A stretch of 5,692 nt of DNA, from positions 1-5,692 of the forward strand of contig JAEMSV010000181.1 in assembly GCA_016462625.1 (NCBI GenBank), given 5' to 3'. Position 1 is the first letter of the stretch. Every line of letters starts with the position of its first letter. The notes beneath the pieces were generated by a model. It searched no databases, was not told where the DNA came from, and saw only the letters and a list, made by a program, of their open reading frames with translations. Both the position numbers and the translations under genes were made by a program. This document shows positions 1-5,351 of the stretch, one piece after another. The stretch is from Solirubrobacteraceae bacterium. GTDB lineage: Bacteria; Actinomycetota; Thermoleophilia; Solirubrobacterales; Solirubrobacteraceae.

Positions 1-53
1 CCCCAGCGCCGCCCCGCCCGGCCTCGGGCAACCGCGGCGAGTTCGGCTTCTAG
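1..53 (+). CDS. C-terminal tail of an upstream gene (partial, tentative)
   Basis: Reading the frame that begins at base 3 gives a short open stretch ending in a TAG stop at 51-53. The last residues read PASGNRGEFGF. Fifteen of the sixteen visible codons end in G or C, as expected for coding DNA in this genome. A Pro/Ala-rich linker followed by a short Gly-Glu-Phe-Gly-Phe end would suit the disordered tail of a secreted or membrane-anchored actinobacterial protein, but sixteen residues cannot identify a family. The competing explanation is that this is only the 5' flank of the membrane-protein gene that follows, whose own frame is also open to the window edge. Confidence 0.35.
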   Translation, partial: PAPPRPASGNRGEFGF

Positions 54-78
54 CGACGGACCGGCCACACTGTCGGCC

Positions 79-1140
79 GTGCTCGCTGCCCTCTCCGCCC
101 AGGACACCACCGTCGTCGTCCTGATCGTCGGCGCGCGGCTGCTGATCCCGCTGCTCATCCCGCGGTGGCCGCTGATGATCCTCGTCGCGTTCACGCTCGA
201 CGGGATCGACAACGGCCTGCTGTCGAGCTTCACCGACGTCGACATGTCCGCAGACGGCCCCTACCAGAGCTGGGACAAGGCGCTGGACATCTACTACCAG
301 TCGATCGCGTACCTGGCGGCGATGCGCAACTGGACGAGCGGTCCGGCCTTCCGCATCGCGCAGTTCCTCTTCTTCTACCGCCTGGTCGGCGTCGTGGCGT
401 TCGAGCTCACGCACGAGCGCGCGCTGCTGCTCATCTTCCCGAACACGTTCGAGTTCTTCTTCATCGCATATGAGCTCGTCCGCCTGCGGCGCGAGCCCAC
501 GCGCTGGGGGTTCCACTTCTGGCTGGCGGTCGCCGCCGGCCTGTGGATCTTCGTGAAGCTCCCGCAGGAGTGGTGGATCCACATCGCGCAGCTCGACTTC
601 ACCGAGACCGTGGCCGACCATCCGTGGTTCGGGGTCGCGTCGGTCGTCGTCGTGGTGGGCGTCGCCGCGGTCGGCTGGTTCGTCGCCCGGCCGCGGATGG
701 GGCCACCGGACTGGCCGTGGCGGATCGCGGCCGACCCGGCGCCGCCCGTCGCCGACCAGCCGGACCGCTTCGCGGGCGTCGGCGAGAAGGTCGTGCTGCT
801 GGCGCTGCTCGGCGTGATCTTCACCGAGATCCTCCCGAGCATCGACGTCGAGATCTGGCAGGTCGCGGCGGGCGTCACGCTGGTTGTCTTCGCCAACGCG
901 GCGGTCGGGATCGCCGGCGGCGCGCTTCCGCTCGCGACCCGGTTCGCGACGCTGCTGGCGGTGAACCTCGCCTTCGTGTTCGGCGCGAGCCTGCTGTTGA
1001 CCGGCGCCGCGGACTTCCAGCTGGGCGGCGGCCTCTTCTTCGCGTTTCTGTTCTCGGTTGTGATCGGGCTCTACGACGTGTGCCGGCCCGTCCGCGACGT
1101 GCGGGCCGCTACGCCCGCGTCGGCCCCGTCTTCTTCCTGA
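79..1140 (+). CDS. Multi-pass integral membrane protein of unknown function
   Basis: I do not recognise this 353-residue protein. It is dominated by hydrophobic segments, roughly at residues 10-28, 30-48, 92-110, 114-134, 145-161, 184-203, 238-256, 260-282, 286-307 and 312-333, so about ten membrane passes are plausible. Polar landmarks that look constrained lie beside or within them: LDGIDNG (40-46), an aromatic loop at 61-85 with QSWDK and IYYQS, PNTFEFFF (121-128) and KLPQEWWIHIAQLDF (160-174). The first residues look like a membrane entry rather than a cleavable signal peptide. The GTG at 79 is chosen because it places the first helix at the N-terminus. No good Shine-Dalgarno sequence precedes it, and the frame stays open upstream, so the true start could be the CTG at 70 or further left. 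The 3' end overlaps the convergent otsA-like gene by 32 bases. It could be a transporter, channel or enzyme. Nothing in the sequence decides this. Confidence 0.85.
   Translation: MLAALSAQDTTVVVLIVGARLLIPLLIPRWPLMILVAFTLDGIDNGLLSSFTDVDMSADGPYQSWDKALDIYYQSIAYLAAMRNWTSGPAFRIAQFLFFYRLVGVVAFELTHERALLLIFPNTFEFFFIAYELVRLRREPTRWGFHFWLAVAAGLWIFVKLPQEWWIHIAQLDFTETVADHPWFGVASVVVVVGVAAVGWFVARPRMGPPDWPWRIAADPAPPVADQPDRFAGVGEKVVLLALLGVIFTEILPSIDVEIWQVAAGVTLVVFANAAVGIAGGALPLATRFATLLAVNLAFVFGASLLLTGAADFQLGGGLFFAFLFSVVIGLYDVCRPVRDVRAATPASAPSSS
1084..1108. terminator. Hairpin at the convergent gene junction, possible terminator
   Basis: CGGCCCG (1084-1090) and CGGGCCG (1102-1108) form a perfect 7-base-pair stem around an 11-base loop. 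On the minus strand the stem begins directly after the otsA-like stop codon (1111-1109), which is where a terminator would sit. On the plus strand it lies inside the last codons of the membrane-protein gene. There is no T-run on either side, so it is not a classical intrinsic terminator. U-less hairpins have been proposed to terminate in high-GC actinobacteria. Chance stems are common at this base composition. Confidence 0.3.
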
Positions 1141-2572
1141 TGTCCTCGAGCTGCCAGTCGATCCAGTCGCCCGGATCGCGGGCCGTGACGATCCCGCGCA
1201 GCCCGTCGGCCCGCCGCTTGCGCTCGGTGCCGTCCATCGTCAGCGCCGCGTGGATCGAGTCCGCGGTCTCCTGGATGTCGAACGGGTTGACGCTCAGCGC
1301 GAACTCGCCGAGCTCCTCGTGGGCGCCGGTGTTCTCGGACAGGATCGAGACCCCGTGGCGCTGGTTGACGACCGGGCCCTCCTTCGCCACGAGATTCATC
1401 CCGTCGAACATGGCGTTGACCATCAGCACGTCGTAGTGCTTGTAGGCGGCCATCGCCTCCTCGAGGTCGTCGCGCAGCTTCAGGTGGATGGGCATCCAGT
1501 CCGGCGTGCCGTGCCGGTGGTTGACGACGGCCACCAGCGCCTCGATCCGCTCCAGGTACTCGGCGTACTCCGGCACGTCGGTCCGTGACGGCATCAGCTG
1601 GGCGATGAACGTGACGCGCTCGATGAACTCGGGGTGCTGCTCGAGGAAGAGGTCGAACGCGGAGAAGCCGCGGAGCACGTTCTTGGAGAGGTCGGCGCGG
1701 TCGACGCGCAGGATGAGATGGTCGCGGCGGCGGCGCAGCAGCTCGTTCTCGAACTTGGTGACGCGCGGCGCGGTGGCGACCTGGCGGGTCGCCTCCCAGT
1801 CGATCGGCAGCGGATACGCGCGCACCCACACCTCGCGGCCCTCCGGCGTGCGGACGATGCCGTCCTCGAAGTCGACCTCGTAGCCGTCGAGCAGATCGCG
1901 GCAGCACTGCAGGAAGTTCCAGCGGTACGACCGCGTGTGGAACCCGATGATGTCGTTGGCCAGGAGCCCTTCGTAGAGCTCGTCGCGGATCTTCTTCGGG
2001 AGCACGCGCCACGCGTCCGGCTGGGTCCACGGGATGTGGACGAAGTGGTGCAGGAACGCGTCGGGCCGTGCGCGTCGGACGAGGGCCGGGAGGGTGTACA
2101 GGTGGTAGTCGTGGACCATCACGACTGGGTCCTCCTGTCCCTCGATCTGCTGCACGACGGCGTCGGCCAGGTCCTCGTTGACCACGTTGTAGCCGTACTC
2201 GAACGCCTCGACCTCGTGGCGGCGGATGTCCGGGGCGTTGGACAGATCCCAGAGGTAATGCTGGATGAACCACAGCATCGGGTTGGCGAAGATGTTGTAG
2301 AAGCGGTCGTAGGCGTCCGGCTCTGAGGCGACCAGGCGCACGCTGTACGTCCCGCCCGCCGGGGACGTGACTTCGAACGGCTTGCCGTCCGCGGCCTCGG
2401 CCTGCTCGGCGTCGCCGTCGGTCAGCGCGCTGGCGATCCACACCGCGTCGCGGTGTGAGGCGAGGCCGGTCAGGGCCGTGACGAGGCCACCGGTTCCCCG
2501 CTTGACGGATCCATCGTCCTCGTAGGTGACCGGTCCTCGATTCGAGACGAGGACCAGCGGGGCATCGCTCAC
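1109..2572 (-). CDS. otsA: GT20 trehalose-6-phosphate synthase-like glycosyltransferase
   Basis: This 487-residue protein should transfer glucose from NDP-glucose to glucose 6-phosphate, giving trehalose 6-phosphate in the cytosol. Length (E. coli OtsA is 474) and motif order fit GT20 end to end: LVSNRGPV with R12 (8-15), the GTGG donor loop (26-29), YNIFANPMLW (92-101), VHDYHL (153-158), HIPWTQP (179-185), IIGFHT (208-213), VDRADLSKN with the phosphate-binding pair R292 and K297 (290-298), and FDGMNLVAKEG with D390 and E398 (389-399). The GTG start at 2572 gives the N-terminal strand immediately before the R12 loop. An AGGAG at 2582-2578 lies five bases upstream. The start overlaps the treT stop by four bases (GTGA), so translation is probably coupled. 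It differs from E. coli OtsA where the WFGWSG segment is replaced by VWIASAL (44-50), and it resembles the actinobacterial branch with LSKN and KEGPV. Related GT20 enzymes use other acceptors, so the exact acceptor is not proven. No OtsB phosphatase is adjacent. Confidence 0.9.
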   Translation of the reverse strand: MSDAPLVLVSNRGPVTYEDDGSVKRGTGGLVTALTGLASHRDAVWIASALTDGDAEQAEAADGKPFEVTSPAGGTYSVRLVASEPDAYDRFYNIFANPMLWFIQHYLWDLSNAPDIRRHEVEAFEYGYNVVNEDLADAVVQQIEGQEDPVVMVHDYHLYTLPALVRRARPDAFLHHFVHIPWTQPDAWRVLPKKIRDELYEGLLANDIIGFHTRSYRWNFLQCCRDLLDGYEVDFEDGIVRTPEGREVWVRAYPLPIDWEATRQVATAPRVTKFENELLRRRRDHLILRVDRADLSKNVLRGFSAFDLFLEQHPEFIERVTFIAQLMPSRTDVPEYAEYLERIEALVAVVNHRHGTPDWMPIHLKLRDDLEEAMAAYKHYDVLMVNAMFDGMNLVAKEGPVVNQRHGVSILSENTGAHEELGEFALSVNPFDIQETADSIHAALTMDGTERKRRADGLRGIVTARDPGDWIDWQLEDIRKKTGPTRA

Positions 2573-3807
2573 GCGGTCTCCTGCAGCTCTGTGAAGATCT
2601 TCAGATAATCGCGCAGGTAGCGCGGGGTGAGGAAATGCTTTCGCACGTGCTCCTTGCCGCGGCGTCCCAGCGCCTTCCCGAGCGCCGGGTCCCGAAGGAT
2701 CCCGAGGGCGCGCTCGGCGCACTGCTCGACTGATTCCACCAGGTATCCCGACACGCCGTCTTCCACCTGCAGCGGAATGCCGCCGACGTTCCCGCCGATG
2801 AAGGGCCGCGCCTTCCAGATCGCCTCGCTGACCGTGAGGCCGAATCCCTCGCGGGTCGACTTCTGGATCAGCACGTCGGCGTGCGATTGGAAGGCGTTGA
2901 CCTCGATCGCGCCGACGTTGTTGAAGTTGTTGAGGATGTGGATGTCCTTGTCCCCGCCGGCGTGCGCCATGGTGGCGTTGAAGTAGTCCCAGCCCTCGGG
3001 GTCGTCGCTGGCCATCGAGCCGACGAGCGCGAGCTGGAGGCCGGGGACCTCGTCGCGGATGAGCCGGAACACGTCGATGACGCCGAGGGGGTCCTTCCAC
3101 GGGTCAAAGCGCGAGACCTGGCAGATGAGCGGCCGGTCGACATCGATGCCGAACTGGTCGCAGACGTAGGACGCGTCCTCGGGCGAGAGCGCCATGTTCT
3201 TCGGCGCGAGCGGGTCGATCGCCGGCGGGACGATGTTGACCTTGCGGTGCATGCCCGCCGGGACGTACTCGGGCATGTGAAACAGCGACTGCGGATACTC
3301 GGAGATCCAGGGCAGCAGGCGGTCTATCGTGGCCGGATTCGGCGTCGAGACGTCGATGTGGCAGCGCCAGATCCAGCCCTTCGCCTTCTCGGGGACGAGC
3401 TTGTACATCGCGGCGGGCTGCGGGTCGTGGACGACGCAGACGTCGATGCCTCCGGCGAGCTCACGCGAGTTCATCTCGTTGTACCGCTCCCAGACCTCCC
3501 ACTCCTCGGTGGTCAGATCCCGCGGATTGCCCTGGAGGGCGTTGTGCATGATCTTCGTCGCGTTGAAGAACTCCTCGCGGCCGTAGATGACCTGCCACTC
3601 GCACTCGAGCCCGACGTCGTTCATCAGCGGGACGAGGGTGTAGAGGATCTCGGCGACCCCGCCGCCGAACGCCGTCGCGGACAGCTGCACCACGCGCGCG
3701 CCCTCTAGCGGCGCGGCGAGCTCGTGGATCTCGTCGATCAGGTCCCGGCCGCAGATGTGCGTGTAGTCCGCGAGCTTCTTGCTGCCGACGGCGACGGGCT
3801 GGAGCAC
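2569..3807 (-). CDS. treT: Trehalose glycosyltransferring synthase TreT (GT4)
   Basis: TreT makes trehalose in one reversible step from NDP-glucose and free glucose, without a phosphorylated intermediate. The 412-residue product matches the archaeal/bacterial TreT pattern as I recall it from Pyrococcus horikoshii (about 415 residues): DYTHICGRDLIDEI (14-27), the N-terminal donor/acceptor loop FGGGVAEIL (47-55), HNALQGNP (88-95), VHDPQPAA (126-133), WRCHID (147-152), FHMPEYV (176-182), PPAIDPL (194-200), QVSRFDPWKD (230-239), DDPEGWDYF (268-276), and the GT4 E-X7-E motif in STREGFGLTVSEA with E320 and E328. No signal peptide or membrane segment is visible, so it is cytosolic. The GTG at 3807 is chosen because it gives the family length and lies 10 bases after the exporter stop. 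A GTG at 3870 in the same frame would add an Arg/Pro-rich stretch that merely overlaps the exporter gene. Only a distant GGAG precedes 3807, so coupling to the upstream gene is likely. It overlaps otsA by four bases. Confidence 0.92.
   Translation of the reverse strand: MLQPVAVGSKKLADYTHICGRDLIDEIHELAAPLEGARVVQLSATAFGGGVAEILYTLVPLMNDVGLECEWQVIYGREEFFNATKIMHNALQGNPRDLTTEEWEVWERYNEMNSRELAGGIDVCVVHDPQPAAMYKLVPEKAKGWIWRCHIDVSTPNPATIDRLLPWISEYPQSLFHMPEYVPAGMHRKVNIVPPAIDPLAPKNMALSPEDASYVCDQFGIDVDRPLICQVSRFDPWKDPLGVIDVFRLIRDEVPGLQLALVGSMASDDPEGWDYFNATMAHAGGDKDIHILNNFNNVGAIEVNAFQSHADVLIQKSTREGFGLTVSEAIWKARPFIGGNVGGIPLQVEDGVSGYLVESVEQCAERALGILRDPALGKALGRRGKEHVRKHFLTPRYLRDYLKIFTELQETA
2578..2582 (-). 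promoter_or_regulatory. Shine-Dalgarno of the otsA-like gene inside the end of treT
   Basis: On the minus strand AGGAG lies five bases before the GTG at 2572, within the last treT codons. It fixes the otsA start and supports reinitiation by ribosomes finishing treT, since the TGA stop and the GTG start share bases. Confidence 0.75.
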
Positions 3808-3832
3808 CGGCCGAAGACTACGCTCCGGCCGG
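3807..3832 (-). repeat. Inverted repeat spanning the exporter stop and the treT start
   Basis: CCGGCCG (3807-3813) and CGGCCGG (3826-3832) are a perfect 7-base inverted repeat separated by 12 bases. In the mRNA the loop would contain the exporter TAG stop (3820-3818) and most of the only GGAG in front of treT. The 3' arm includes the first G of the treT GTG. It could hold down treT initiation until the ribosome from the exporter gene opens it, or act as a weak attenuator. There is no U-run. Runs of CCGG/GGCC are frequent by chance at this GC content. Confidence 0.35.
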
Positions 3833-5287
3833 GACCGCCTCAGCCGCGTGCGCCTGGGTCTCGGGGACACCGCTGCGCAGGGTCGCCGCGACCGCGACCG
3901 CGCCGACCGCGATGACCGCCGCCGCGACGGTGAATGCGGTGGTGGCGCCGTGCACGGAGGCCTCCGCGATGCTCTGGGGGGACGCCCCGTGGGACTCCAC
4001 GTAGTTCGTCGTCGCCGACGCGGCCAGGGTGCTCAGGAGCGCGGTGCCGACGGCGCCGCCGACCTGCTGCATCGTGTTGACCATCGCCGAGGCGACGCCC
4101 GTGTCGCGGTAGTCGACATTCGTCGTCGCCGTCGAGAACGCCGGCGCGAAGACCTGGCCCATGCCCGCGCCCATGATGATCAGGGCGGGCAGGACGCCGG
4201 CCACGTAGGTCGAGTCGAGGTCGAGCTGCGCGAGGTACGTCAGCGCGACGGCGATCAGCGCCATGCCGGTGGGGATCAGGCGCCGGGCGCCAAAGCGCGG
4301 AAGCAGGCGCGTGTTCGAGAGCACGCCGCTGATCGCGATGGTGATGCTCATCGGCAGGAACGCCGCGCCCGACTGGACGGGGCTGAACCCGAGCGAGCGC
4401 TGCAGGAAGAACGTGAGGAACAGGAACACGCCGAACATGCCGATCGCCGTGACGCCCATGCCGAGGTAGGCACCGCCGCGATTGCGGTCGAGGACGATCC
4501 GCAGCGGCAGCAGCGGGTTGGCGACGACGCGCTGGAGGACCACGAAGAGGGTCAGCAGGAAGGCGCTGCCGCCGAGCGAGACGAGCGTGAGGGTGTCGGT
4601 CCAGCCGTCGGTCTCCGCGCGGGAGAAGCCGTAGACGAGCAGGAAGAGGCCGGCCGACGCGGTGATCACGCCCGGGATGTCGAGCTTCGGGCGGTGCTCG
4701 GGGCGGACGTCGTGCAGGAGCACCATCGCGGCACTCGCGGCCGGGATCGCGAAGAACAGGTTCACGTACATGCACCAGCGCCACGAGAGGTACTCGGTGA
4801 GGATGCCGCCGAGGAGCAGGCCGATCGAGGCGCCGCCGCCGGCGATCGCGCCGAAGATGCCGAACGCCTTGCCGCGCTCGGCCGGGTTGGTGAACGTGAC
4901 GGCGAGGAGGGAGAGCGCGGAGGGGGCGAGCATCGCGCCGAAGACGCCCTGCGCGGCCCGTGAGGTGACGAGCAGCCCAAAGCTGTCGGCGAGGCCGCCG
5001 ATGGCCGAGGCGATGGCGAAGCCGCCGAGTCCGATGATGAACAGGCGCTTGCGCCCGAAGAGGTCGCCGAGGCGGCCGCCGATCAGCAGCAGGCTGCCGA
5101 ACGCGAGCGCGTACGCGGTGATGATCCACTGCCGGCTGGCGTCGGAGAAGCCGAGGTCCTCCTGCGCGGAGGGGAGGGCGATGTTCACGATCGTCGCGTC
5201 GAGGACGACCATGAGCTGCGCGACGCCGAGGATGACCAGGATCAGCCACCGGCGCTCGTGGTGTGGATCGTGCGTGTCCGGGCTCAT
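3818..5287 (-). CDS. DHA2-family MFS drug/metabolite exporter (14 TM)
   Basis: This 489-residue protein is a major facilitator of the DHA2 (EmrB/QacA) type, a proton-driven inner-membrane exporter. The visible motifs are the family set: motif D1 LDATIVNIALP (29-39) with D30, motif A GGRLGDLFGRKR (70-81), motif B RAAQGVFGA (110-118) with R110, a motif C-like stretch GAIAGGGASIGLLLGG (146-161) followed by SWRWCMYVNLFFAIP (168-182), and FFLQRSLGFSPVQSG (293-307) in the second half. Length and hydrophobic spacing suit fourteen helices. The short N-terminus is His/Asp-rich and cytoplasmic, and the tail is Ala/Pro-rich. The ATG at 5287 is the only start that places D1 in helix 1. It has no Shine-Dalgarno sequence, but a -10-like TACCGT lies seven bases upstream, so the mRNA may be leaderless. 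It is divergent from a TetR gene, the usual arrangement for a repressor-controlled pump, and 10 bases upstream of treT. The substrate cannot be read from the sequence. Confidence 0.93.
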   Translation of the reverse strand: MSPDTHDPHHERRWLILVILGVAQLMVVLDATIVNIALPSAQEDLGFSDASRQWIITAYALAFGSLLLIGGRLGDLFGRKRLFIIGLGGFAIASAIGGLADSFGLLVTSRAAQGVFGAMLAPSALSLLAVTFTNPAERGKAFGIFGAIAGGGASIGLLLGGILTEYLSWRWCMYVNLFFAIPAASAAMVLLHDVRPEHRPKLDIPGVITASAGLFLLVYGFSRAETDGWTDTLTLVSLGGSAFLLTLFVVLQRVVANPLLPLRIVLDRNRGGAYLGMGVTAIGMFGVFLFLTFFLQRSLGFSPVQSGAAFLPMSITIAISGVLSNTRLLPRFGARRLIPTGMALIAVALTYLAQLDLDSTYVAGVLPALIIMGAGMGQVFAPAFSTATTNVDYRDTGVASAMVNTMQQVGGAVGTALLSTLAASATTNYVESHGASPQSIAEASVHGATTAFTVAAAVIAVGAVAVAATLRSGVPETQAHAAEAVPAGA

Positions 5288-5322
5288 GAACGACACGGTA
5301 GCACAAAACGGAAGTGCCGTTC
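5288..5322. promoter_or_regulatory. Candidate TetR operator: imperfect inverted repeat
   Basis: GAACGACAC (5288-5296) and GTGCCGTTC (5314-5322) are inverted copies matching at 8 of 9 positions, 17 bases apart. The left arm touches the exporter ATG and the edge of its -10-like hexamer. The right arm covers the -35-like element of the tetR promoter. A protein bound here could shut both genes, which is what a divergent TetR repressor normally does. A shorter overlapping palindrome, GGAA-N6-TTCC (5310-5323), and a GTTCC direct repeat (5319-5323 and 5326-5330) are alternative sites. No binding data can be inferred. Confidence 0.45.
5295..5303 (-). promoter_or_regulatory. Extended -10 of the exporter-treT-otsA operon
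   Basis: On the minus strand TGC-TACCGT matches an extended -10 (TGN followed by a hexamer keeping T1, A2 and T6). It ends seven bases before the exporter ATG, so transcription would begin at or beside the A of ATG, giving a leaderless message. This agrees with the missing Shine-Dalgarno sequence. No good -35 is visible: the hexamer at 17-base spacing is GGAACG. Confidence 0.4.
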
Positions 5323-5343
5323 CCAGTTCCATATCAGTAGAAT
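5314..5343 (+). promoter_or_regulatory. Candidate promoter of the TetR gene
   Basis: TAGAAT (5338-5343) matches the -10 consensus at five of six positions. A weak -35-like GTGCCG (5314-5319) lies 18 bases upstream. The expected start of transcription falls at about 5350-5352, on the TetR ATG itself, so this transcript too may be leaderless. A GGAG at 5346-5349 is only two bases from the ATG, too close to act as a normal ribosome site. Confidence 0.45.
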
Positions 5344-5351
5344 GCGGAGTC

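Noticed and set aside
1634..2326. Plus-strand open frame opposite otsA (230 codons)
   Set aside because: Low-complexity Val/Asp/Arg/Leu-rich antisense translation with no motif, covered entirely by otsA on the other strand.
1071..2441. Minus-strand frame shifted from otsA (456 codons)
   Set aside because: It is an Arg/Pro/Ala-rich shadow of the otsA reading frame, with no recognisable motif. The otsA frame carries all GT20 signatures.
2573..3100. Upstream extension of the otsA frame to 3100
   Set aside because: The extra 176 residues are Arg/Pro-rich and lie out of frame within treT. The GTG at 2572 has an AGGAG and yields the normal GT20 N-terminus.
2881..3708. Long plus-strand open frame opposite treT (275 codons)
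   Set aside because: Its translation is rich in Arg, Asp, Val and Leu without domain motifs, and it lies wholly opposite a gene with clear TreT motifs. It is a by-product of high GC content.
3808..3870. Upstream extension of treT to the GTG at 3870
   Set aside because: The extra 21 residues are Arg/Pro-rich and overlap the exporter's C-terminal codons. TreT family length fits the start at 3807.
3779..4963. Long plus-strand open frame opposite the exporter gene (394 codons)
   Set aside because: The translation is a low-complexity Arg/Glu/Ala/Asp mix typical of the complement of a high-GC membrane-protein gene. No start context or family motif is present.
5319..5330. GGAAC-type -35 of an ECF sigma factor on the minus strand
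   Set aside because: GGAAC occurs twice here, which resembles ECF -35 elements, but I could not place a convincing matching -10 at the right spacing, so I did not call it.
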